16,851 nt of DNA from Prevotellaceae bacterium UBA3646 (lineage in GTDB: Bacteria; Bacteroidota; Bacteroidia; Bacteroidales; Bacteroidaceae). Shown here in pieces: positions 1 through 7,553 of this stretch (position 1 is its first letter; each line of letters begins with the position of its first letter). Under the pieces are notes generated by a model that saw only the letters and a program-made list of their open reading frames with translations, ran no database searches and was not told the DNA's origin. Made by a program: the position numbers and the translations under genes. The stretch covers positions 1 through 16,851 of the forward strand of contig DFKL01000121.1 of the NCBI GenBank assembly GCA_002373535.1. The letters are read 5' to 3'.

Positions 1-1456
1 GGGCCTTTTCGTCAATGATGTTCAGTACTACGTCCGGGTTCACGTTTCCGCACGTTGGACACATGCTTGTCTCAGCATCGGCATAGTTGGCCGCATTCTT
101 GAAGTAGGTTATGGCATCTATGGGATTCCCGTCGTATACGGGATAGCCTCCCTTGTCCAGGAGCCACAGGCGGTCAAACAGCTTGTACACATCGCTGCCA
201 GGCTGGTGTATGTTCACGATAATCAGCTTGCCACGGTATGTCTGCTCCTTCAGCAGGTTTATCACCTTCTCCGTGTCAGCGCTCGACAGGCCGCTGGTCG
301 GCTCGTCCAGGAACAGGACAGCAGGTTCACGGATAAGCTCGAGGGCAATGTTCAGCCGTTTGCGCTGTCCGCCGGAAATAAACTTGTTTATGGGGGACCC
401 GACCTTCAGATGGCTCGTAGACTCCAGTCCCAGGTCGCGCAGCACCTGGTCCACGCGCTTGTTCAGTTCCTTCTCCGGCATGCCCTCAAAGCACAGACGT
501 GCCGTATACCACAGGTTCTCCCTTACGGTCAGCTCCTCAATCAGCAAGTCGTCCTGCGGGACAAACCCTATCAGTTTCTTTACCTCGTCGTCCCGGATGC
601 TGCGGCCGTTTATCTCTATGCTGCCGCTGGATGGCGTTATGCTACCGTTCAGCAGTCCGAGCAGAGTACTCTTGCCCGTTCCGCTGCCACCCATGATAGC
701 CAGCAAAGTACCACTCTCCAGCGTGAAGCTCATGTCGTGCATGCCGTTGTCCGAGTTCGGAAAGCGGAAATTCAGGTCTTTGGCGCAGAAGGTAATGCCC
801 TTCTCGTCCTCATCCTTTTTCTTCGCCGCCGTAAAGTCGTCAATCAGGGTAGAGTAGTATACAGGGTTGCATCCCCGGCATTTCAGCACACCGCTTTTCT
901 GCATTACCTGAAATGTGCCAGGCAGTACCGGAACGTCGTTCAGCATAAGTTCCTCGTCGCCCAGCCATGTGAACACCATGCGGTTCAGCGTAGGTATCAG
1001 CATCACCTTCAGCTGTCCGTCACCCATTGTGCGTATGTGTACATGGGCGGTGTCCTTGCCGCTTACGAAATCCTCGAAGTCCTGATATACACCCTGGCTT
1101 ACGTTGAACTTTGCCGCAGACTCACGCAACATTCGCTGCTCAGCCTCGTTCAGCCCTCTTACACCGCAGAATTCCATCAGTCTCAGGACCATCATGGTTT
1201 CCTCCTCGGCCGGAATCTTGCCATGCAGGTTAGTACAGATGTTGTCTACTATCTGGTTTACGTCCAAGTCAGGCGTCATGGCATACAGCTCACACAAGTC
1301 ATCGTACATCCCCAGCCAGAAGTCTGTGTTCCGTATGCCAAAGTGTCTGCGGATATATGTGACCAGTATCTTGCGCGATGAACGCACATCCACCTCACCC
1401 TTCCTGCCGAACAAGGCAAAAAGGTTCAGAAGGCTGGAAAGAACTATTTCGGTCAT
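1..1456 (-). CDS. ABCG-like ABC transporter ATP-binding protein, partial (3' end beyond window)
   Basis: The first 485 residues of a larger protein are present, read leftwards from the ATG at 1456-1454 and running off the window at base 1 with no stop. Residues 1-200 are mainly helical and may be a TerB-like domain (inference). A nucleotide-binding domain follows at about 222-450: Walker A GGSGTGKST at 256-264, Q-loop Gln301, signature ISGGQRKR around 360-367, Walker B LFLDEP at 381-386 and an H-loop in IHQPG (His417). The signature and IHQPG wording are typical of ABCG/ABC-2 exporters. A CPTCG pair (Cys466, Cys469) comes next. Related Bacteroidetes proteins are about 1000 residues with an ABC-2 membrane domain at the C terminus, which would lie outside this window. 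Substrate unknown. It has its own upstream -7 element and is separated by 106 bases from the U32 gene, so it is probably a separate unit. Confidence 0.88.
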   Translation of the reverse strand, partial: MTEIVLSSLLNLFALFGRKGEVDVRSSRKILVTYIRRHFGIRNTDFWLGMYDDLCELYAMTPDLDVNQIVDNICTNLHGKIPAEEETMMVLRLMEFCGVRGLNEAEQRMLRESAAKFNVSQGVYQDFEDFVSGKDTAHVHIRTMGDGQLKVMLIPTLNRMVFTWLGDEELMLNDVPVLPGTFQVMQKSGVLKCRGCNPVYYSTLIDDFTAAKKKDEDEKGITFCAKDLNFRFPNSDNGMHDMSFTLESGTLLAIMGGSGTGKSTLLGLLNGSITPSSGSIEINGRSIRDDEVKKLIGFVPQDDLLIEELTVRENLWYTARLCFEGMPEKELNKRVDQVLRDLGLESTSHLKVGSPINKFISGGQRKRLNIALELIREPAVLFLDEPTSGLSSADTEKVINLLKEQTYRGKLIIVNIHQPGSDVYKLFDRLWLLDKGGYPVYDGNPIDAITYFKNAANYADAETSMCPTCGNVNPDVVLNIIDEKA

Positions 1457-1486
1457 GTGCGTATGTGCATGTAGTATTTATGCCCG

Positions 1487-1494
1487 CAAAGATA
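1487..1494 (-). promoter_or_regulatory. Bacteroidetes -7 promoter element (TATCTTTG) for the ABC transporter gene
   Basis: On the minus strand these bases read TATCTTTG, matching the Bacteroidetes -7 consensus TAnnTTTG. It lies 30 bases upstream of the ATG at 1456, giving a leader of roughly 25 bases. A TTTG upstream sits only 13 bases away, closer than the usual spacing of about 20, so the -33 half is weak. The rest of the 1457-1562 gap is AT-rich, with only a poor A/T hairpin (1527-1548) that I do not call as a terminator. Confidence 0.55.
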
Positions 1495-1562
1495 TAAAAA
1501 AATAAACCAAATCCCTTTATCTGTCTTCCTATTTTTCTTCAAAAAGGATATTGCCCCCTCTG

Positions 1563-2804
1563 CTAAGCGTCCTGTCGTATAATGTACAGTTTGTCCTTCG
1601 GACGTATTTTCCTGGGCACCTTTATGCTTATATGCTGTCCTTTCAGTCCCTTGTCCACAGGCATCAGGTCAAACCTTATTTCCTCTACGTCACAATATAC
1701 GGCACCCGTCGAGTTGCCCGTTATCAGCACACGGTCGCCTACGCTCAGCTCTGCGGCCTCTATCTTGAACTCGCCGACCCCCAGCTTGCTGTAGTATCTG
1801 ATACCCTTTGCACAATACACCTTATGCTCGGTTGCCGCACTTCCGGCCACGTTATTCCATTCGCCCAGCGTCTGCCCTAGGTAGTATCCGTCCCAGAACC
1901 CACGGTTGAAGACCGTTGCAAGCCGTCTGTCCAGCCCGTCCTTCATCTCTTCGGTGAAGCAGCCGTTCAATACAGCGTTGATAGCCTCGTTGTAGCATGA
2001 GACGACCGTATCCACATATTCAGGCCCTCTGGCACGCCCCTCAATCTTTAGTACACGCACTCCTGCATCCATCATTTTATCGATGAAACGGATAGTTTTC
2101 AGATCTTTCGGAGACATTATGTACTTGTTGTCGATATCCAGTTCCGTACCCGTCTCACGATCCCTTACCGTGTATGCCCTACGGCATATCTGCATACACT
2201 CACCCCTGTTTGCCGAGCGGCCCATGTTGTTCAGAGACAGGTAGCATTTGCCGCTCACAGCCATACACAGCGCTCCGTGGCAGAACATTTCTATCCTCAC
2301 CCTCTTTCCGCTCGGTCCACAGATGTTTTCCTCTACTATCTGGCGATAGATATCAGCCACCTGAGCCATGTTCAGTTCCCTTGCAAGGACCACGACGTCG
2401 GCAAACCGGGCATAGAACCGCAAAGCCTCGATGTTCGAAATGTTCAGCTGGGTACTCAGGTGTACTTCCTGGCCGATGCGGCTGCAGTACTCCAATACGG
2501 CGATGTCGCTTGCGATTACGGCACTTATGCCTGCAGCCTTGGCAGCATCCAGGATCTGGCGCATCAGAGGCAGGTCCTCCCCGTAGATTATGGTGTTTAC
2601 CGTCAGGTAGCTCTTTACTCTGCACAGACGGCACGTCTCGGCAATGTCCTTCAAGTCGTCTGTTGTGAACGTCTTTGCCGAGTGCGCCCGCATGTTCAGG
2701 TTTCCGATGCCGAAATATATACTGTCGGCACCGCTGCGCAATGCGGCAGCCAGCGACTCCCTCGACCCCACCGGAGCCATTATTTCAAAATCCTCTCTCT
2801 TCAT
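1563..2804 (-). CDS. U32 family protein, TrhP/YegQ-like (tRNA U34 hydroxylation)
   Basis: A 413-residue protein of the peptidase U32 family. The family signature is at residues 172-190, with Cys175, Cys180 and Cys187 and then Cys203 and Cys207, the cysteine cluster expected to hold an Fe-S centre. The N-terminal two thirds looks like a TIM barrel (opening MAPVGS, then YFGIG). The C-terminal region from about 330 matches the U32 C-terminal beta domain. Despite the family name, characterised relatives of this length (E. coli YegQ/TrhP) help make 5-hydroxyuridine at tRNA position 34 using prephenate, while others (RlhA, UbiU) hydroxylate rRNA or ubiquinone precursors. A tRNA role is favoured because the gene overlaps the upstream dus by four bases (ATGA at 2804-2801), implying translational coupling. 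It is the last gene of the six-gene run. The exact U32 subgroup is inferred. Confidence 0.88.
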   Translation of the reverse strand: MKREDFEIMAPVGSRESLAAALRSGADSIYFGIGNLNMRAHSAKTFTTDDLKDIAETCRLCRVKSYLTVNTIIYGEDLPLMRQILDAAKAAGISAVIASDIAVLEYCSRIGQEVHLSTQLNISNIEALRFYARFADVVVLARELNMAQVADIYRQIVEENICGPSGKRVRIEMFCHGALCMAVSGKCYLSLNNMGRSANRGECMQICRRAYTVRDRETGTELDIDNKYIMSPKDLKTIRFIDKMMDAGVRVLKIEGRARGPEYVDTVVSCYNEAINAVLNGCFTEEMKDGLDRRLATVFNRGFWDGYYLGQTLGEWNNVAGSAATEHKVYCAKGIRYYSKLGVGEFKIEAAELSVGDRVLITGNSTGAVYCDVEEIRFDLMPVDKGLKGQHISIKVPRKIRPKDKLYIIRQDA

Positions 2805-3787
2805 ACAAGCATTTTTCTTATGTCAGCTATTATCTGGTACAGCTGATCCTGACGTTCAGCACGTAGCATACGTATGCGTGTCTCGCGAAAATTGGCAATA
2901 CCCTTGAATATCGGAGTCGCCGCCAGATGTCGTCTCACATGCAGGATTCCGCGATATTCATCCAGACGTTCGATAGATGTGGCAATCTGCTGCACCAGTA
3001 TGTCTATCTTTTCGTCAAGCGTCAGAGGCTCCTTTCCCGTCAGTTCCCTGAACAGCCATGGGCATCCGAACGTAGCCCGTCCCACCATCACTCCGTCTAC
3101 GCCATATTCGTCGAATGCCCGTTGCACGTCCTCCCGGCATGCTATGTCACCGTTTCCTATTATCGGAATGCATATTCTCGGGTTCTCCTTCACCTTTCCT
3201 ATCAAGGTCCAGTCGGCACTTCCCTGATACATCTGTGCACGTGTCCGTCCATGTATGGTCAGAGCCTGTATGCCAGTATCCTGAAGCCGCTCTGCCAGAT
3301 CAGCGATAAACGGCGTCCCGTCAGGCAGGAACATACTTCCTTCGTCCCATGCCAGGCGAGTCTTCACCGTTACAGGCGTACCCGGAACGGCATCTACTAC
3401 GGCCCGTGTGATGTCCAGCAGCAGAGGTACGTTCTGCAGCATTCCGCTGCCGGCCCCTTTTCCTGCAACCTTCCTTACCGGACAGCCAAAGTTCAGGTCC
3501 AGGACATCAGGGTGAGCCTCCTCTACTACGATCTGTGCAGCCCGACACATAGTATCCGGGTCTTTTCCGTATATCTGTATCGCCACAGGCCGTTCATCCT
3601 TCGAAACCTGCAGTTTTGCAATGCTCCTGTTCACCATGCGCACCAGCGCGTCCGAACTGACGAACTCCGAGTAGACCATCGCCGCCCCCATCCGCTTGCA
3701 CAGCAGGCGGAAGCCGATGTCCGTGACATCCTCCATCGGAGCCAGCATCACCGGTCTGTCGCCCAGGTCAATCTTCCCTATCTTCAT
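2801..3787 (-). CDS. dus: tRNA-dihydrouridine synthase, DusB-like
   Basis: A 328-residue flavoenzyme that would reduce specific uridines of tRNA to dihydrouridine with FMN and NAD(P)H in the cytoplasm. Visible family motifs in order: MLAPMEDVTD near residues 14-23 (FMN-binding start of the barrel), NFGCPVRKVAGKGAG with catalytic Cys102, VKTRLAWD with the conserved lysine, IHGRTRAQMYQG with the conserved histidine, then IIGNGDI and VMVGRATFG, which bind the FMN phosphate. Length is normal for DusB. The ATG at 3787 sits 18 bases after the sufE stop, and the TGA overlaps the start of the U32 gene by four bases. Dus enzymes work without iron-sulfur clusters, so its place behind sufE is probably just operon packing. 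Bacteroidetes Dus paralogues are hard to tell apart, so I give only dus. Confidence 0.94.
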   Translation of the reverse strand: MKIGKIDLGDRPVMLAPMEDVTDIGFRLLCKRMGAAMVYSEFVSSDALVRMVNRSIAKLQVSKDERPVAIQIYGKDPDTMCRAAQIVVEEAHPDVLDLNFGCPVRKVAGKGAGSGMLQNVPLLLDITRAVVDAVPGTPVTVKTRLAWDEGSMFLPDGTPFIADLAERLQDTGIQALTIHGRTRAQMYQGSADWTLIGKVKENPRICIPIIGNGDIACREDVQRAFDEYGVDGVMVGRATFGCPWLFRELTGKEPLTLDEKIDILVQQIATSIERLDEYRGILHVRRHLAATPIFKGIANFRETRIRMLRAERQDQLYQIIADIRKMLV

Positions 3788-3805
3788 TTAAGGATCAGCA
3801 GCCAG

Positions 3806-4228
3806 TCAGTTACCTTTTGCCTTAAATGCCAGGGCATACATCTTCATCTGCTTCAGCATAGCCAGCAATCCGTTGGAACGGGTAGGGGAGAGGTGTTCAC
3901 TCAGTCCGATCTCCTTTATGAAATACGGATCCGATGCCAGGATGTCATCTGGTGTCTGGTCGTTGTACACCCTGATTAGCAGAGCCACGATACCTTTTAC
4001 TATCAAGGCATCACTTTCTGCCATGAACCTCACGCGTCCGTCTATAATGTCCGCCTGCAGCCACACGCGACTCTGGCACCCGTCAATCAGGTTCTGTTCC
4101 GTCTTGTACTTTTCGTCCAGGGGCTCCGCATCATTGCCCATGTCAATGAGCAGCTGGTATCGGTCCATCCAGTCGTCAAGTTCCCTGAACTCCTCTATTA
4201 TTTCGTCCTGAATTTCGTCTATGGTCAT
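3806..4228 (-). CDS. sufE: SufE-family cysteine desulfuration protein
   Basis: A 140-residue protein matching SufE over its whole length. SufE takes the persulfide sulfur from the cysteine desulfurase SufS and hands it to the SufBCD scaffold for Fe-S cluster assembly. The acceptor cysteine is Cys51 in LIDGCQSRVWL; E. coli SufE also uses Cys51 in a near-identical GCQSxVW context. The N-terminal helix (IQDEIIEEF) and the C-terminal stretch LSPTRSNGLLAM are also family-typical. The ATG at 4228 is 9 bases after the stop of the glutaminyl cyclase gene, and 18 bases separate it from dus, so it is within the operon. No sufB, sufC, sufD or sufS is in the window, which means this sufE is separated from the core suf genes here. 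Confidence 0.95.
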   Translation of the reverse strand: MTIDEIQDEIIEEFRELDDWMDRYQLLIDMGNDAEPLDEKYKTEQNLIDGCQSRVWLQADIIDGRVRFMAESDALIVKGIVALLIRVYNDQTPDDILASDPYFIKEIGLSEHLSPTRSNGLLAMLKQMKMYALAFKAKGN

Positions 4229-4237
4229 GTCACTCCG

Positions 4238-5257
4238 TTATTTGTCGTCGTTGTATATCATCTGCAAGACACTCTGTCCTACCGCCTTCAGCACGGCAGG
4301 ATCTATATTTTCGACAGTATCGTCCACCGTGTGCCACGTAGGACCGAAGCTGCTCGGGCCGTCCGTGCAGTACGGGACGACGTCTATACACGGAATCCCC
4401 GCTATCGTGTTCACGTTTATGTGATCATCTATCAAGGCTCCCCCCTCGCGCAGCTTGAAATAGTCACCGTATCCGATCTGTATTGCCAGGTTCCACAGCA
4501 TGTCGACGATAGGCAAGGCATACTGCATGCTCATACTCTCGCGCGAGAACGACGTACCACGTCCGCCTACCATGTCCAGCAGTATACCATACCTCGCACT
4601 GTACGCCTCGCTTGCCGCCTGCTCAGCCCATGCACGGCTGCCCAGACACCACGTATCCTGTCCGTTCTCTTTTGGTTCCGCATCCTCCGCCCATTGCGGC
4701 AGCCCCATGTCCTCCGCGTCAAAGCAGATGAAGTCTATGCCATAGTTTTTCAGCGGCGTCCTGCTTAGGTTCCTTGCAATCTCCAGCATTACTGCCACGC
4801 CGCTGGCCCCGTCGTTCGCACCCGCTATCGGCGTATGGTGGTTACCCTTGTCCGGATCATTGTCAGCCCATGGACGGGTGTCCCAGTGAGCACAGACGAT
4901 TACCCTGTCCTTAGCCCCAGGGTTGTGGCTTGCTATTATGTTCCGACATGTCAGCTGCTTCCCCTCCCATGTCGTTACTATCGCTTTCTGCTCTTTTACT
5001 ACGCAGCCGTATGAGCCAAACATACGCATAATCCACATGGCGCACGAATCAGCCTCCTTCGTCCCTGTTATTCGCGGTCCGAAGCCACACTGCCTCACTA
5101 TATGGCTCATGGCACTGTCCTCCTCAAACGTAGGACACGGACTAAGAGGAATCGTGTCCAGTCCTGTCCAGGTGTTCACCCTTGTCTTTCCCTTGCATCC
5201 GGCCATCAAGGCGATAATGCACGATACGGCAAGTAAAGACCAATAGCTATGCTTCAT
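4238..5257 (-). CDS. Glutaminyl-peptide cyclotransferase (M28-fold) lipoprotein
   Basis: A 339-residue exported protein with the M28 peptidase fold whose residues fit glutaminyl cyclase better than aminopeptidase. The start at 5257 gives a lipoprotein signal peptide: MKHSYW, a hydrophobic stretch, then LMAGC with Cys21 as the lipid site. An in-frame extension to 5347 would overlap the upstream gene and bury this signal. Active-site candidates by alignment with human QC: His124 and Asp126 in HWDTRPWAD, Asp149 in GANDGASG, Glu182/Asp183 in FDAEDMG, Asp228 in LLDMVGG, Asp278 in IDDH, and Trp308-His309 in TWHTVDD. It would convert N-terminal Gln of exported proteins to pyroglutamate in the periplasm; Bacteroidetes often expose Gln after signal peptidase cleavage (the 'Q rule'). 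No acidic run follows Cys21, so surface export is not indicated. It begins 35 bases after the C26-M19 gene and ends 9 bases before sufE. Confidence 0.87.
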   Translation of the reverse strand: MKHSYWSLLAVSCIIALMAGCKGKTRVNTWTGLDTIPLSPCPTFEEDSAMSHIVRQCGFGPRITGTKEADSCAMWIMRMFGSYGCVVKEQKAIVTTWEGKQLTCRNIIASHNPGAKDRVIVCAHWDTRPWADNDPDKGNHHTPIAGANDGASGVAVMLEIARNLSRTPLKNYGIDFICFDAEDMGLPQWAEDAEPKENGQDTWCLGSRAWAEQAASEAYSARYGILLDMVGGRGTSFSRESMSMQYALPIVDMLWNLAIQIGYGDYFKLREGGALIDDHINVNTIAGIPCIDVVPYCTDGPSSFGPTWHTVDDTVENIDPAVLKAVGQSVLQMIYNDDK

Positions 5258-5292
5258 AATATACATGATGATAATTCCGGTAATATACAGTT

Positions 5293-6987
5293 TTACACGC
5301 CAACCTGCTGTACGGTCCTCATGACGCGGAGGAAGTTCTCGCCCCATATACCCCTCAGGTCGTCCTTGTTGAAACGCTTTCTCAGCAGGGCACGTGTCAA
5401 GTTGATCATTTCCCCGGCATGCGCCAGCCCGGTAATGCCGCCGTCGCCGTCAAAGTCCGAGCCGATACCCACGTTCTCGACCCCCATCACCTCAACGGCA
5501 TGTAGCAGATGGGCCACGGCATCCTCTATCGTCGCTCTCCCGTCGGAGCGCAGGAACCCGTCATATAGCGTCACCTGCATCACACCGCCCCTTTTCGCCA
5601 AGGCCCTCATCTGCTCGTCAGTCAGGTTGCGCGGATGGTCGCATAGCATCCTGCAGCTCGAATGACTGCATACGACGGGCATGGACGAGATGTCCAGGGC
5701 ATCATAGAAACTGCTCTCTGCGGCATGGCTCAGGTCAACCATCAGCCCCACACGGTTCATCTCCCTTATGACCTTCTCGCCGAAGTCGCTTACACCGCCA
5801 TGCTCGTTGTTGCTCTTTCTTGCAGAGTCACAAATATCGTTGTCACCGTTATGGCACAGAGTCATATACACTATACCCCGGTCACGGAAATGCCGTATTC
5901 TATCCAGGTCAGTACCTATGGCATACCCGTTCTCTATTCCCGTCATTACGGCCAGGCGCCCTTCACCCTTTATACGATACAGGTCGTCAGGAGTGCGGGC
6001 CAGCGATACGACATCTTTGTTCAGCGAAACCATATCCCCTATCTGGCACAGGATATCATCCGCTTTCCGTGCCGCTTCGTCACTAGCCTCCGCCGTACGC
6101 GCACCCTGTGGGAGATAGGCAACCATTATACAAGCATCCAGTCCGCCATGCCTCATACGTGGCAAGGACACCAGACGCTCCTCGTCCGTTCCGAACTTCA
6201 TTGGCGTGTCGCAATGCGAATCCACAGTCAGTATGCTACGGTGAATCCGTCTGGACTCAGCATACTCCGCAGCCTCGCCAACCAGCCATTCAAATATCGG
6301 CATCATGCAACGGTCACCGTTCATTATGAAAGACTCAGGATGCCATTGTACCCCCAGCACGCTTTTGTATTCGCAGCTTTCCACCGCCTCTATTACCCCG
6401 TCCGTGGCCCTGGCACAGACACGCAGCCGTGGTCCGGGATCTTGCACCGCCTGATGGTGGAACGAGTTTACGTACAGCCTCATCGGTCCATTCTCACGCC
6501 CCTTGCCGAATACAGAGAGCAGTATCGAGCCAGGCTCCACACTCACAGAGTGCGAGGCACAATGTCGCGCCAGGTCCTGGTCATGCTTCACCAGAGGCGC
6601 GTCACTATACTGGCTTGGCAGGTCCTGATACAGCGATCCGCCCGTTGCCGCCACCAGCATCTGTACACCCCGGCAGATACCCAGCATGGGAATCTGCCTG
6701 TCGAGAGCCATGCGTATGAGGCTCAGTTCAGCCATGTCTCTCTCGGCATTTATGACATGAAGCCCCGGAACAGGCTCCTGCCCCATCAGCAGCGGGTTCA
6801 GGTCACCGCCGCCGCTCAGGACAATGGCATCAACCTTCGATACGACCGCCAGCAGCGATTCCTCATCCGTGAACGGAGGGATTACCATCGGCGAGCCTCC
6901 AGCCTCCAGTACGCTCTGATAGTAAGCCTTCGCCAGTTCGCACCCCTTCTCGCCGAAGTTGCCGGTAATGCCAATGATAGGTCTCAT
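5293..6987 (-). CDS. Fusion of PuuD-type gamma-glutamyl hydrolase (C26) and M19 dipeptidase
   Basis: A 564-residue two-domain protein without a signal peptide, probably cytoplasmic. Residues 1-235 are a class I glutamine-amidotransferase-like domain of the PuuD/peptidase C26 type: IIGITGNFG, the LSGGGDLNP loop, nucleophile Cys105 in GICRG, and His216/Glu218 in QWHPE. Residues from about 250 are an M19 membrane-dipeptidase-type barrel. All six expected zinc ligands are present: His258 and Asp260 (DSHCDTP), Glu352 (TGIENG), His421 (LSHAAESSF), His442 (CSHSSC), with Asp511 (GSDFDG). Spacings match human renal dipeptidase closely (21 and 69 residues between the last three), and a substrate-binding His379 is in place. 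Both halves therefore look active. I chose ATG 6987, two bases past the lrp stop; a TTG at 6993 would overlap that stop by four bases. Known relatives cleave gamma-glutamyl bonds (PuuD) and dipeptides (M19); the combined substrate is inference. Confidence 0.9.
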   Translation of the reverse strand: MRPIIGITGNFGEKGCELAKAYYQSVLEAGGSPMVIPPFTDEESLLAVVSKVDAIVLSGGGDLNPLLMGQEPVPGLHVINAERDMAELSLIRMALDRQIPMLGICRGVQMLVAATGGSLYQDLPSQYSDAPLVKHDQDLARHCASHSVSVEPGSILLSVFGKGRENGPMRLYVNSFHHQAVQDPGPRLRVCARATDGVIEAVESCEYKSVLGVQWHPESFIMNGDRCMMPIFEWLVGEAAEYAESRRIHRSILTVDSHCDTPMKFGTDEERLVSLPRMRHGGLDACIMVAYLPQGARTAEASDEAARKADDILCQIGDMVSLNKDVVSLARTPDDLYRIKGEGRLAVMTGIENGYAIGTDLDRIRHFRDRGIVYMTLCHNGDNDICDSARKSNNEHGGVSDFGEKVIREMNRVGLMVDLSHAAESSFYDALDISSMPVVCSHSSCRMLCDHPRNLTDEQMRALAKRGGVMQVTLYDGFLRSDGRATIEDAVAHLLHAVEVMGVENVGIGSDFDGDGGITGLAHAGEMINLTRALLRKRFNKDDLRGIWGENFLRVMRTVQQVGV

Positions 6988-6989
6988 CC

Positions 6990-7502
6990 TCAATCCGTTA
7001 TTTTCTTCCAGTCCTCCTCCATTTCAGGTTTCTGCTCATTCTGCAGGTCCCCTATCGGCAACTCCTTCTTGATATTCTGGCTCAGCGATATCAGAGTCTC
7101 CGTGCTCACCACCCCGGGTATTTCCTGGATCCTGTCGTTCAGCAGGTCCATCAGGTTTGCATTGTCTTTGGCATACAGCTTTATCAGCATGGTATACGGA
7201 CCCGTAGTAAAGTGGCACTCCACTATTTCCGGAATTTTGGAGAACTCCTCCACCACGCTCTTGTACATGCTGCCACGCTGCAACGTTATTCCCACATACG
7301 TACATGTGTTGTAGCCTAGGCTCACAGGATTTACGTGATACCCGCTGCCGACTATTACCCCCATGTCTATCAGGCGCTGCACACGCTGGTGTATGGCCGC
7401 CCGGCTCACACCGCATCTGGCCGCGACATCCTTGAACGGGATACGCGCGTTGTTGGAGATAATCTCCAGAATGTTCTTGTCCAGGGAATCTATCTTTTCC
7501 AT
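6990..7502 (-). CDS. Lrp/AsnC family transcriptional regulator
   Basis: A 170-residue regulator. Residues 1-65 are an AsnC-type winged helix-turn-helix: LDKNILEIISNNARIP, then KDVAARCGVSRAAIHQRVQRL as the HTH (shown here split from its wing), then IDMGVIVGSGY. Residues from about 68-145 form the RAM/AsnC ligand-binding and dimerisation domain (TYVGITL, then FTTGPYTMLIKL). The C-terminal tail of about 25 residues is charged. Start chosen at 7502 because a longer in-frame reading to 7568 would pass through the -7 element at 7523-7530 and add an unrelated hydrophobic extension. Members of this family sense amino acids and act locally or globally. It is the first gene of the run, its stop abuts the start of the C26-M19 gene, and a palindrome upstream could be an autoregulatory site. 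Local control of the peptidase fusion is inferred. Confidence 0.93.
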   Translation of the reverse strand: MEKIDSLDKNILEIISNNARIPFKDVAARCGVSRAAIHQRVQRLIDMGVIVGSGYHVNPVSLGYNTCTYVGITLQRGSMYKSVVEEFSKIPEIVECHFTTGPYTMLIKLYAKDNANLMDLLNDRIQEIPGVVSTETLISLSQNIKKELPIGDLQNEQKPEMEEDWKKITD

Positions 7503-7522
7503 ATTTTTTGTTTTTATCAGTA

Positions 7523-7530
7523 CAAAGATA
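7523..7530 (-). promoter_or_regulatory. Bacteroidetes -7 promoter element (TATCTTTG) for lrp and the operon
   Basis: The minus strand reads TATCTTTG, matching TAnnTTTG, 20 bases upstream of the lrp ATG and giving a leader of about 15 bases. It supports the short lrp start. The only -33-like bases are a CTTG about 14 bases further upstream, closer than usual, so the -33 half is uncertain. Confidence 0.6.
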
Positions 7531-7553
7531 ATAAAAAAAAACGACAAGCATGG

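Noticed and set aside
1527..1548. Possible terminator after the U32 gene
   Set aside because: The stem is almost only A-T pairs with a bulge and has no proper T-run after it, so it is too weak to call.
5258..5347. Upstream start for the glutaminyl cyclase
   Set aside because: It would overlap the end of the C26-M19 gene and place the lipoprotein signal peptide internally.
5662..7314. 550-codon + strand open frame opposite the C26-M19 and lrp genes
   Set aside because: It crosses two well-supported genes antisense, has no motif or promoter, and its composition reflects the complementary codon bias.
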